64,000 bases of DNA from contig CAWHMK010000001.1 in the NCBI GenBank assembly GCA_963830545.1, positions 310,001-374,000 on the forward strand, in the 5' to 3' direction. The stretch comes from DATGJX01 sp963830545. Its GTDB lineage: Bacteria; Vulcanimicrobiota; Vulcanimicrobiia; Vulcanimicrobiales; Vulcanimicrobiaceae. Made by a program: the position numbers and the translations under genes. The notes beneath the pieces were generated by a model. That model ran no database searches and was not told the DNA's origin. It worked only from the letters and a program-made list of their open reading frames with translations. The stretch's first letter is position 1. The number at the start of each line of letters is the position of its first letter. Shown here piece by piece: positions 8,901-16,831 of this stretch.

Positions 8901-9186
8901 GCGCAAGCACCGCGTACAGATGGCCGACGAGCCACAACACGTAAAAATAGCCCGGAGGGTAATCGGCGAAGCTCGTGGACGCGTAGAACTGGGAGAACGG
9001 ATGCTGGGAGAGCGCAATGGCCCACGCTTCGAAAGACTGCACGTCGCTTCGAAAGCCTTCGCTGCCCATGAACGCTAGACGGATGAGGAGTCCCGCGGCG
9101 ATCAGCAGACCGAGCCACAGCCCGGTCGCAAAAGATCGTTCTTCCGTGCGGGCAGCGTGCTGCAGCTCCGCCTTACTTGTATTCAC
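5977..9186 (-). CDS. Giant GT-C glycosyltransferase: Gpi18-like half fused to PMT-like half
   Basis: A 1069-residue polytopic membrane protein. The first about 440 residues resemble Gpi18-related mannosyltransferases (FRSDVQSFEAWAIALSQ, FADYPPGYFYVLWL). After a hydrophilic linker, residues from about 470 resemble protein O-mannosyltransferase (PMT) family enzymes (KVFDEIYFARAAEEYL, YENTHPPLTKLII, TADGMHFVQSRIATPEG). Each half has an acidic loop after its first membrane segment, as expected for GT-C catalysis from a polyprenyl-phosphate sugar. The GTG start at 9186 follows AAAGGG and avoids overlap with the prenyl synthase gene. The prenyl synthase next door may supply the lipid carrier (inference). 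The sugar and acceptor are unknown. Confidence 0.8.
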   Translation of the reverse strand: MNTSKAELQHAARTEERSFATGLWLGLLIAAGLLIRLAFMGSEGFRSDVQSFEAWAIALSQHPFSQFYASTSFADYPPGYFYVLWLVGHLYAVLAPQGSTDLLNYLVKLPAVIMDLVDGALIYAIVRRFAGDRWALGAAAVFILNPATIFISAAWGQVDSISTGFALWGVYLLLASDEGPSPTARIVLAWVSLSYSLLIKPQAAVLIPLFVVFAFTRLDRRRARLLGTGIGIVAALLFVLLLTLPFHPTGNPIGAYGWLLGKYTFAKNVYAYNSVNAFDLWSILHGFWAPDTQTIAGIPQYAWGVVLVAAAVILTVVRYWQARSQQALLESSALVTLAFFMLATRMHERYIYDGLTFTIVCLPFARRYWWATLIFSATLLVNLFYSLDYLYVMSGGAAPGIDPRDMWPMVTHPLSVLNVATFFALGYLFLGQDTAEDAAAAPAALPSFGALGTAFVKARAWFDPREGLASMIWPLDYLLASLFGVVSFIVSYVNYWLPNEKVFDEIYFARAAEEYLSGKYIYENTHPPLTKLIITVSTMLFGGLPRGDNPAGWRFLDVVFGAIAIVIIYAFAKRLTRSTLFACAAAIMFTADGMHFVQSRIATPEGIVIVFSLGALYAFYRFWIASQSTVRKFEPNSMGRAGASLAGALVLGCICGFVVNRFGNPPGQANLAGFIVAGAYFASGWYLLMRLWVVPRYIAPPRGDLVTYADGTRIVRAGNKIDIETPYNRAFKKDFTVTEGEASIAYRRDASVRYVTPVGSATYTPGAVVDDDGESEDGRHGTTWLIAFTVLLGALVASKWYGVMAYGVSFIVIGFVWLQRYWAEGRAKRWGNPYGFRLDVALATIVFVSMTVYVCAWIPELVRHVQPPGDTGAANVSELVYRQYTMFEYHDKLKATHPYQSSWWQWPLDLRPIAYYWKDLRSGAQEANPNACCVAEITSLPNPLILWFGLLCVPLVAALAWYEKNKGYALLVLAYLLQWLPWAKSPRITFAYHFYVDIPIIILCNVIVLQRLWNWHSSHAESRMYTRLACGAYVAAVVLAFVWFYPILSGTPLPWNQWDARMWLGGHWI

Positions 9187-9199
9187 GCAACGCCCTTTG

Positions 9200-10177
9200 C
9201 TATGAAGAGGCCAGTTGTAACGAGCCGAGCAAAAAGTCTCGAACGCTTCGCACGGGATGCCGTTCGACGACCGCCAGGTGTTCGGCGATTGCCGCATTGG
9301 CGGCCTCTCTCGCGCCCAAATCGTCGAGCGCGTCGATGACCGCGCTCACCGTGTCGTTGTCCAGCGCTTCGCCGCCGGCATAGGCTTGCCCGATGCGATC
9401 GCGAGCCGCCGATCGAATCTGCCCGAGCGCCCATACCACCGGAAACGTCCACTTGCGCCGCGCGATGTCGTTCCCCGTCACTTTTCCGGTCGCGTCCACG
9501 GTTCCCCAAATACCCAAGACGTCGTCGCGAATCTGAAACGCGAGTCCGTAAGCTCGCCCGAGTTCGCGGTAGCGAAGCACGCCGGACTCCTCGCACGGCG
9601 CGCACAGTGCGCCGAGTTCGGAGGACGCACCGAACAGCGCCGCGGTTTTCGCTCCGATCATCCGGTGATATTCCGTGAGATCCACATGGGTCGCGCGTTC
9701 GAAGGCCAGGTCGAGCGATTGCCCGTCGCACATCGTCGCATGCGCTTCGTGAAGCGCCCGCACCATGCGCAGGACGCGTTCGCCGGGATGACGATGCGAT
9801 GCGTTCATCAGGACGAGAAAGCTCAGCGCGCACAGCGCGTCGCCCGCATTGAGCGCTTGCGGAATGCCGTATACGGCCCACAGCGTGCGCCGCCCGTGAC
9901 GCAGTTCGTCGCCGTCTTCGATGTCGTCGTGAACGAGCGAGTAGTTGTGCAGAATCTCGATCGCGGCCGCGGCGTCGAGCGCGTCTTCGGCGGCGGCTCC
10001 TTCGGCTTCGGCCACGCACAGCAGCAGACGCGGGCGCAGACGTTTACCGCGGCGCGCCGGCCCGTATTCGCCGTAGCCGAAGTGGTAGCTCAGCATGTCG
10101 GCGACCTGCTCGGATCCCCGGTATGCCCTCACCAAGCCCTCGAGATGGACTTCGAAACGCTCTTTTTGTTCTATCAC
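9200..10177 (-). CDS. Trans-isoprenyl diphosphate synthase (geranylgeranyl/polyprenyl type)
   Basis: The 325-residue protein has the first Asp-rich motif in HNYSLVHDDIEDGDELRHGRRT and the second region FQIRDDVLGIWG followed by TGKVTGNDIARRKWTFPVVWAL. It condenses isopentenyl diphosphate with allylic diphosphates in the cytoplasm. The second motif reads DDVLG, lacking the final Asp of DDxxD, a variant I know from other prenyl synthases. The GTG start at 10177 overlaps the plsC stop (GTGA). Product chain length cannot be judged from sequence alone. Confidence 0.88.
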   Translation of the reverse strand: MIEQKERFEVHLEGLVRAYRGSEQVADMLSYHFGYGEYGPARRGKRLRPRLLLCVAEAEGAAAEDALDAAAAIEILHNYSLVHDDIEDGDELRHGRRTLWAVYGIPQALNAGDALCALSFLVLMNASHRHPGERVLRMVRALHEAHATMCDGQSLDLAFERATHVDLTEYHRMIGAKTAALFGASSELGALCAPCEESGVLRYRELGRAYGLAFQIRDDVLGIWGTVDATGKVTGNDIARRKWTFPVVWALGQIRSAARDRIGQAYAGGEALDNDTVSAVIDALDDLGAREAANAAIAEHLAVVERHPVRSVRDFLLGSLQLASS

Positions 10178-10764
10178 TGCTGTGCAGGGAGCGAGCGGAT
10201 CGCCCGCATGACCTGGTCGGTGAAATTCGCCATCTCTTCGCGGCTCGCTTTCCGATCCTGCGGCAAACTCAGCGGCCGCCCGAAATAGACGCGGAACTGC
10301 GCGAGCCGTTTTGCGTCGGCCGTTCCGACCAAGCGAGCGGGAACCACGGGCGCCTTTCCGAGCGAGGCCAGCAGTGCGACGCCGCCTCGCACCTGCGCGC
10401 TTCCGGTGCGATTGCGCGTGCCCTCCGGAAAGATGCCGATGACGCCGCCCGCGCGCAGGACTTCCACGGAACGCTTGACGGCTGCGGTCGCGGAGCCGTC
10501 TCGATCCACCGGATATGCCCCGACCGCGCGAATCGCCCAACCGAGCACGGGAATGCGGAAGAGCTGCTCCTTCGCCATATACTGAATGCGCCGCGGGCTG
10601 GCCGTTCCCAACGCCGGCGGATCGAAATACGACACGTGATTAGACGCGACGATCACGGGACCGGTTTTCGGAACGTTTTCCGTGCCGTACGCGCGCATGC
10701 GCCACACGCTGCCGAACACGCCCCAGAAGGTGTATTTCGCGAGATCGTAGAGCCAAGCTTGCAT
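10174..10764 (-). CDS. plsC: 1-acyl-sn-glycerol-3-phosphate acyltransferase family
   Basis: The 196-residue protein carries the acyltransferase motifs NHVSYFD (residues 42-48, catalytic His and Asp), a YPVDRDG block, and GIFPEGTRNRTG. It acylates lysophosphatidate to phosphatidate at the cytoplasmic membrane. It lies between cmk and the prenyl synthase and is coupled to the latter by a GTGA overlap, an arrangement (cmk-plsC) also seen in other phyla. Confidence 0.92.
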   Translation of the reverse strand: MQAWLYDLAKYTFWGVFGSVWRMRAYGTENVPKTGPVIVASNHVSYFDPPALGTASPRRIQYMAKEQLFRIPVLGWAIRAVGAYPVDRDGSATAAVKRSVEVLRAGGVIGIFPEGTRNRTGSAQVRGGVALLASLGKAPVVPARLVGTADAKRLAQFRVYFGRPLSLPQDRKASREEMANFTDQVMRAIRSLPAQQ

Positions 10765-10767
10765 GGG

Positions 10768-11467
10768 TTAAAAGGCGCTCGGGCCCAGCTCGCAGCTCGG
10801 CCAGACCGCAGATTTCTTCGACGACTTCGTCGATGCTCAGCGAACTCGAGTCGATGACGATTGCACCGGGCGCTTTGCGCAGCGGGGACACTGCTCGGCT
10901 CTCGTCGAGACGATCGCGTTCCTCGATTTCCTTGGCCAGCTCGTGCGCGCCGACGTCGACGCCGGCTTCCTCGAGTTGCGCCCGCCTGCGCGCGACGCGC
11001 GCCCGCACCGATGCGGTCAAATAAATCTTTACGGGAGCATCGGGCAGAACGACGGTGCCGATGTCGCGTCCCGCCATGACGACGGGACCGGACTGCGCGA
11101 TGCGGCGCTGCTCCGCGACCATCGCCTCGCGCACGCGCGGATGCGCGGCAGTCGTTGAAACGACCGCAGTTACTCCGGACGATTCGAGATCGGATTGCGT
11201 GAGCTCGCCCTCGCCGGCGTAAATATGGAATCCCAGCGGCGCATCCCGGTCGAGCGTCACGCGGATCCGGTGCTGCGCACAAAGGCGCACGAGCGCGTTC
11301 TCGTTGTCGAGATCGGTTTGCGTGTGCAGTGCCGCATAGGCGAGCGCGCGATACATCGCCCCAGTGTCCAAGTACAGCACGCCGAGGCGATCGGCGACGC
11401 GCCGCGCAACCGTCGTTTTTCCGGAGGCGGCGGGGCCGTCGATAGCGATTTGCAGGTGGCGCGGCAC
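10768..11467 (-). CDS. cmk: Cytidylate kinase (probable one-base frame break near the 3' end)
   Basis: The protein begins MPRHLQIAIDGPAASGKTTV with the P-loop at residues 11-19, followed by YLDTGAMYRALA, VVMAGRDIGTVVLPDA and a lid region RDRLDESRAVSPLRKAPGA, all typical of CMP kinase. As written, the frame runs on to 10640 and overlaps plsC by 125 bases, adding about 40 unrelated residues. Removing one base near 10780 brings a TAA into frame at 10768-10770, just before the plsC ATG, and gives the usual length of about 230 residues. I therefore place the natural end there. Confidence 0.87.
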
Positions 11468-11504
11468 GGAGGGCCTCTTTTTGCGCCCGTGAACAGTTGC
11501 CTTT

Positions 11505-12827
11505 GTGGCAAAAGCGCGATCGGTCTACTTCTGCTCGGGGTGCGGTTTCGAGTCGCCGCGATGGCTCGGGCGCTGCCCGCAATGCGAGGCGTGGAACTCC
11601 TTCGACGAGCGTCCGATGCGCGTCGTCGCCTCGCGACCAACGGCCGCCGCACCGCTTCGCGGCAACTCCGGTCCGGTGCTGCTGAGCGACGTAGACGAAG
11701 CGCGCTTGGAACGCGTGCGGACCGGTCTCTCCGAATTCGACGCGGTGCTCGGGGGCGGCATCGTCCCCGGGAGCCTCACGCTCGTCGGCGGGCCGCCGGG
11801 TGCCGGCAAATCGACGCTGCTGCTGCAAATCGCGTCCGTTTTGCCGGGACGCGTCGTATACGTCTGCGGCGAGGAATCGGCCGCGCAGGTCAAGCTTCGC
11901 GCGCGGCGTCTGGGCGTGAACGCCGACCTGCTGGTGTTCGCCGAAACGAATTTGAGAACCGTACTCGATCATCTCGAAAAGCTCGCGCCGAGCGTGCTGG
12001 TCGTCGATTCGATTCAAACCGTATGGCTGCCCGAATCGGAATCGTACGCCGGAAGCGTCACGCAGATACGCGATTGCACCCAGGCCGTCATGGAATTTTC
12101 CAAACGTACCGGATGCGCGACGTTCATCGTCGGTCACGTTACGAAGGAAGGCACGATCGCGGGGCCGCGGCTGCTCGAACATCTCGTCGACACGGTGCTA
12201 TATTTCGAAGGTGAGGCAAACGGCGACTACCGCATTCTTCGCGCCTACAAGAACCGTTTCGGCAGCGTCGACGAAATTTGCGTCTTCGCCATGCACGCAG
12301 ACGGTTTGCACGAAATCGGCAATCCGTCGCAAGTCTTTCTGTCTCGTTCCGATGCCCCCGAGGGGCGCGCTCGCGCGGGCTCCTGCGTCGTGGCGAGCAT
12401 CATCGGCTCCCGTCCGGTTCTCGTGGAAGTGCAGGCTTTGGTCGGCGAAACGAGTTACGGAACGCCGCGGCGTTTGGCAAACAACGTCGACCAGGCGCGT
12501 TTGGCGATGATCATTGCCGTGCTGGAACGCCGCGCGGGGTTGCATCTCGGCGCGCACGACGTCTATGCATCCGTTGCAGGCGGATTGCGGGTTCAGGAAC
12601 CGGCGGCGGACCTCGGCATCGCGCTTGCCATTGCGTCTTCGTTCCGAAATCGCGCCCTGGCTCCCGACGCCGTCGCGTTCGGTGAACTGGGTTTATCGGG
12701 CGAACTGCGCGCCGTCACCGCCGCGTCGCGCCGCATAGCCGAAGCGAACAAACTCGGATACCGCACGCTGTTCACGCCGCAAAACTGCGCCGACGTCGCC
12801 CAGGCCATCGAGTCTGCATGCTCCTAG
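11505..12827 (+). CDS. radA: DNA repair protein RadA
   Basis: The 440-residue protein has an N-terminal zinc finger (Cys10, 13, 24, 27), a Walker A motif GGPPGAGKST at residues 95-104, the RadA-specific KNRFGSVDE motif, and a C-terminal Lon-like domain (YASVAGGLRVQEPAADLG). RadA is a hexameric helicase that drives branch migration in recombinational repair. The start is a GTG at 11505, only 37 bases from the divergent cmk start, so the two genes share a very short promoter region. Confidence 0.96.
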   Translation: MAKARSVYFCSGCGFESPRWLGRCPQCEAWNSFDERPMRVVASRPTAAAPLRGNSGPVLLSDVDEARLERVRTGLSEFDAVLGGGIVPGSLTLVGGPPGAGKSTLLLQIASVLPGRVVYVCGEESAAQVKLRARRLGVNADLLVFAETNLRTVLDHLEKLAPSVLVVDSIQTVWLPESESYAGSVTQIRDCTQAVMEFSKRTGCATFIVGHVTKEGTIAGPRLLEHLVDTVLYFEGEANGDYRILRAYKNRFGSVDEICVFAMHADGLHEIGNPSQVFLSRSDAPEGRARAGSCVVASIIGSRPVLVEVQALVGETSYGTPRRLANNVDQARLAMIIAVLERRAGLHLGAHDVYASVAGGLRVQEPAADLGIALAIASSFRNRALAPDAVAFGELGLSGELRAVTAASRRIAEANKLGYRTLFTPQNCADVAQAIESACS

Positions 12828-13678
12828 AGTGCGTCCCGAATATATCGGAGGGACGCGACACGGAAACGATCGACGCATGCGTCGCAGCGGTGTCCAATTG
12901 CGGCGCGAGCGTGGTGCATCGCACGAGCGACACGGTGCACAACCGGAGCGTCATCACGATGGCGGGCGGATACCGGGAATTGCGTGATGCGGCGCTTTCA
13001 CTCGCGGCCGTCACCGTGGAACGAATCGATCTGCGCGCGCATGCCGGCGTGCATCCGCGCATCGGCGCGCTGGACGTGCTTCCGTTTATTCCGCTTCGCG
13101 AGGCGGGCATGGATGACGCGGTCCGATTGGCCCGCGAGACTGCCGCTGCGATTTGGGAACGCTTGCGCATCCCTTCCTTCTTATACGGCGAAGCCGCGGC
13201 CACGCCGCTGCGGCGCAACTTAACCGCGGTACGGCAAGGCCAATTCGAAGGCCTGGACGCCCGTTTCGAGCTGCCGGACTGGCGCCCCGATTTCGGGGAC
13301 GTCCCAAAACACACGAGCGCAGGCGCAATTGCGGTCGGCGCGCGCGGGTTGCTGATCGCGTTCAATGTCGAACTCGCGACCGGAGATTTGCGCGTCGCCA
13401 AGCGAATTGCGCGTACCCTGCGCGAGCGCGACGGCGGCCTGCGGACGCTCAAAGCCCTCGGGCTGCGTCTGGGCGAGAATGTCGTGCAAGTCTCGCTCAA
13501 CGTCACGGACCACAGTGCCGTTCCGCTGTACCGGGTCGTAGAACTGGTGCGCGAGCTTGCAAGACAAGCGGGCGTAGCCGTGCTGCGCTCGGAACTCATC
13601 GGATGCTTGCCGCGCAGCGCCGTGGAAGAGACGGCACGATATTATTTGGGAGTTAGCACGACGGAGAACACGCGATGA
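12818..13678 (+). CDS. ftcD: Glutamate formimidoyltransferase (FtcD N-terminal-type)
   Basis: The 286-residue protein opens MLLECVPNISEGRD, with NRSVITMAGG and HAGVHPRIGALDVLPFIP, the folate- and formimidoglutamate-binding signatures of FtcD. It lacks a cyclodeaminase domain. The enzyme moves the formimino group of N-formimino-L-glutamate to tetrahydrofolate, a step of histidine breakdown. It overlaps the radA end by ten bases. The hut operon at 37-43 kb carries hutF, an alternative route from the same intermediate, so this gene may serve folate one-carbon supply instead. Confidence 0.88.
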   Translation: MLLECVPNISEGRDTETIDACVAAVSNCGASVVHRTSDTVHNRSVITMAGGYRELRDAALSLAAVTVERIDLRAHAGVHPRIGALDVLPFIPLREAGMDDAVRLARETAAAIWERLRIPSFLYGEAAATPLRRNLTAVRQGQFEGLDARFELPDWRPDFGDVPKHTSAGAIAVGARGLLIAFNVELATGDLRVAKRIARTLRERDGGLRTLKALGLRLGENVVQVSLNVTDHSAVPLYRVVELVRELARQAGVAVLRSELIGCLPRSAVEETARYYLGVSTTENTR

Positions 13679-14119
13679 GGAAAAGCCCAGCCCCCGTGCC
13701 GGACGTGAATGCGATGCATCGAGCGCGCCTGAGCACGACGGAGAAGTTCTGCCGCCATGTGGCCGACGCAACGGGCGCTCCGATCGCGTTGCTCCTCAGC
13801 TATCATCGTACAGCTTGGCTGGATCGGCCTCGGCGCCGCCACGCACTGGGATCCGTACCCGTTCGTTTTCCTGCTGACCTGCTCGAACGTGCTGCAGCTG
13901 ATCCTCATCTTCGTCATTGCGGTCGCGCAGAAGCAGCAGACCCAGCACGACGAACTGCGCGCCGAGGTCGATCACGATTCGATCGCGCGCCTGCTCAGCC
14001 ATCAACAACTGCAGAACGAATTGCTCATGCGCATAGCAAAGGACTCGAACGTCGACGTATCCGATCTGCAATCTACCGCTTCCACCTTGACGTCGGCGCT
14101 GACCACGTCGCCGGCCTGA
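13675..14119 (+). CDS. Small two-pass membrane protein, DUF1003 or low-affinity iron permease-like (one frame break)
   Basis: The reading frame starts at an ATG overlapping the ftcD stop (ATGA) and gives RARLSTTEKFCRHVADATGA. It continues after a shift near 13790-13800 as LGWIGLGAATHWDPYPFVFL and a second hydrophobic segment (CSNVLQLILIFVIAVAQKQQ). The tail is a hydrophilic helix. The WDPYPFVFL and QKQQTQHDELRAE pattern resembles DUF1003 proteins, and the N-terminal block resembles low-affinity iron permease proteins. The locus has one base too many. About 147 residues would result. Function unknown. Confidence 0.6.
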
Positions 14120-14137
14120 CATCCAGTGGGGTTACTC

Positions 14138-16831
14138 GTGAATCGCTTTTTGCTCTGTCTCATCAGTGCTCTCGTGCTGGCGGCGGCGCCGCTTGCGGCA
14201 AACTCGCAGGAGGCCGACGTGGGCATCGGCGATCGCGGCGTCTTCCAAACCCGGCTTGCGAACGGCTTGCAGGTCATCGTCGTCGAAGATCACGCCGCGC
14301 CGGTGATCCATACGTCGATGTGGTATCGTTTCGGCTCGCTTTATGAAACGCCGGGCAAGACCGGTCTCGCGCACGCGCTCGAACACATGATGTTTCGCGG
14401 AACGCCGTCACTGAGCGCAAGCGGTCTAGATGACGTCGTTGCGCGTCTGGGCGCGCAAATGAACGGGGAAACGCAATACGACTACACGTCGTTCCTGTTC
14501 GACATGCCCTCGGACCGGCTGGGCGTCGCGCTGCAGATCGAAGCGGACCGTATGGCGCACCTGGCGCTTCGTCCGCAAGACTGGCGCGTGGAGCAGCGCG
14601 CGGTTCTAAACGAAATCGACGGCGACGAAAGTTCGCCGTTCTTCAACCTGCTCGCGCGCGTGCGTGAAGCTGCGTATCCCGGTTCGCCCGCGGGCCGCAC
14701 GCCGACGGGATTTCGCGCCGACGTCGCAGGGGCGAGGGTTGCGGACATTCGCCGCTACTATAGCGAATGGTACGCTCCGAACAATGCCGCGCTCGTGGTC
14801 GCCGGAGACGTCCAGCACGATGCCGTATTCGCGCTGACCCGGAAATATTTCAGTTCGATACCCGCGCGCAAGCTGCCGGCGCACGTCGACGAGCACCCGG
14901 TCGCTGCAACGGGAAAGACGGTCAACGCGCAATTTCCGTTTCCGTTCGAAGTGGTCGACCTCGCATATGCGATTCCCGGCGACACCGAACGCGGTGAGCC
15001 GGCAATGAGCGCGCTCTCGGATTTCATTCCCAACGAACGGGGTCCGTTTTATCAGGCGCTGGTGGAAACGAACGTTGCGCTGGCGATCGAAGCAAACGAA
15101 GACACGCAACTGAAAGGCGGTCTGCTGGACGTCTTCATCGTCCTCAATCCCGGTCATACCGGCGCGGAAGCGCAGCGGATCTTCCAGAACACGATGGCGG
15201 TCCAGTTGGCGCAGGGATTCGATCCGGACTTGGTGGCTGCGGCCAAACGTCAAGCGCTCGCCGAACGAGCGTTCAATGCCGATTCGATCGGCGGGTACGG
15301 CGACTTGGTCGGATATACGTACGGCATCGTGAACGAACGGGATCGTGATGAAGACGCCCGTCTTGCAGCGCTCACGCCGGGCGAGGTTCTGGCTGCGGCG
15401 CGCACGTACTTGGCTAAGCCCAACGTCGTGGGTCATCTCACGCCCGACTCACGTCCTTCGGGGAGCTCGAGCAAGAGCAGCGCGGGAGTCTCCGACAATT
15501 TCAGCGGCCGCGCGACCAGCGGACCAATCGTAGAACCGGCGTCGATCCGCGCGCAGATTCGCAAACCCACGACTGCGCGCAGCAAACTCGCACCGATCGA
15601 GTTCACGCTCGCAAACGGCTTGCGCGTCATCGTACAAGAGAAACACGACCGGCCGACGGTGTACATCGGCGGCTCGATCGCAACTTCGCCCGCATTCACG
15701 CCGCCCGGTGAGGAGGGCATCGCGCGTTTGGCCGACGCCATGGCGGACTTCGGCAGCGAGAACTACGATTTCACGCAGTTGCGCAAGGCCACCGACGACA
15801 TCGGAGCTTCCGTTTCGCTCGGTCAAACGTTCTCCGCTCACGGCTTTGCGCACGACTTCGGGACGCTGCTCGGCATTCTCGCCGACAGCGAAGAGCATCC
15901 CGCGTTTCCGGATCGGTGGCTGGCTATCGAGCAGTCGCAACTCGCCAACAGCATCGACAGCGAAAACCGCATCTCCGGCGTCATCGTGGATCGCGCCTAT
16001 CTGCAGCGGCTTCTTCCGCCGGACGATCCTGCGCTGCGCTTTCCGACCTCGCAAAGCGTAGCGGGCATTACCCGCGACGATCTGCTGGCGTTCACCAAAC
16101 GCTATTGGCGGCCCGATTTGACGACGATCTCCATCGTCGGCGACGTAACGGCCGAGCAGGTTCGCGCCGCCGTGCAGACGGCGTTCGGTTCGTGGACGAA
16201 CGACGGACCCAAGCCCTCGACGACGCAGCCGGCATTACCGGCGGCGCACACGGCGCACGCGTTCATCGGTACCGCGTCGAGCCAGGTTTTCATCCAACTC
16301 GGGCAGCCCGCCGTCGCGCGAACGAGTCGCAATTACGATGCGTTCTCGCTTCTGACCGAGATTATCGGCGGCCCCGGCTATTTCGAATCCCGCCTCTGGC
16401 AAGAGCTGCGGCAAAAGCGCGGACTCGTGTACAGCGTGGGCAGCAGCATGAAAGCCGACCGCGATCGCGGCGATCTGGAGATCGAACTGACGGCCTCTCC
16501 GCAAAACGTAACGCCGGCCGTCGGAATCGTACGCGACGAAATCGAACGCCTGCGCACGCAGCCGGTCACGCCGGCCGAATTGGAAGACGCCAAGATCCGG
16601 CTCGTGTCTTCGGCACTGCTCAACGAAGCTTCCGCGGACGGACAACTGGAAGAAATCGGCCAAATCGCCGAAAACCGTTTGCCGCTCGATTACTACTCGA
16701 CGCTCGCGCAGCGGTACGCCGCGATCACGCCCGCGGACATTCAGCGCGTAGCCAAGGAGTATTTGAGGCCCGATCGCCTCATCGAGGTTTTCTCGGGGCC
16801 GGAAGGGCCTTGGACTTTGCATTCTTTATGA
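14138..16831 (+). CDS. Secreted M16B zinc peptidase, two domains in one chain
   Basis: The 897-residue protein has a signal peptide (LLCLISALVLAAAPLAANS). Its first M16 domain carries the inverted zinc motif HALEH at residues 79-83 and a downstream Glu in RAVLNEIDGDE. The second M16 domain (from about residue 490) lacks HxxEH but keeps the substrate-binding Arg/Tyr segment ELRQKRGLVYSVG. One active and one inactive lobe forming a clam-shell chamber is the usual M16B arrangement. Separate genes for the two lobes are also common. A GTG at 14126 is possible, but GTGGGG precedes the GTG at 14138. Confidence 0.88.
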   Translation: MNRFLLCLISALVLAAAPLAANSQEADVGIGDRGVFQTRLANGLQVIVVEDHAAPVIHTSMWYRFGSLYETPGKTGLAHALEHMMFRGTPSLSASGLDDVVARLGAQMNGETQYDYTSFLFDMPSDRLGVALQIEADRMAHLALRPQDWRVEQRAVLNEIDGDESSPFFNLLARVREAAYPGSPAGRTPTGFRADVAGARVADIRRYYSEWYAPNNAALVVAGDVQHDAVFALTRKYFSSIPARKLPAHVDEHPVAATGKTVNAQFPFPFEVVDLAYAIPGDTERGEPAMSALSDFIPNERGPFYQALVETNVALAIEANEDTQLKGGLLDVFIVLNPGHTGAEAQRIFQNTMAVQLAQGFDPDLVAAAKRQALAERAFNADSIGGYGDLVGYTYGIVNERDRDEDARLAALTPGEVLAAARTYLAKPNVVGHLTPDSRPSGSSSKSSAGVSDNFSGRATSGPIVEPASIRAQIRKPTTARSKLAPIEFTLANGLRVIVQEKHDRPTVYIGGSIATSPAFTPPGEEGIARLADAMADFGSENYDFTQLRKATDDIGASVSLGQTFSAHGFAHDFGTLLGILADSEEHPAFPDRWLAIEQSQLANSIDSENRISGVIVDRAYLQRLLPPDDPALRFPTSQSVAGITRDDLLAFTKRYWRPDLTTISIVGDVTAEQVRAAVQTAFGSWTNDGPKPSTTQPALPAAHTAHAFIGTASSQVFIQLGQPAVARTSRNYDAFSLLTEIIGGPGYFESRLWQELRQKRGLVYSVGSSMKADRDRGDLEIELTASPQNVTPAVGIVRDEIERLRTQPVTPAELEDAKIRLVSSALLNEASADGQLEEIGQIAENRLPLDYYSTLAQRYAAITPADIQRVAKEYLRPDRLIEVFSGPEGPWTLHSL

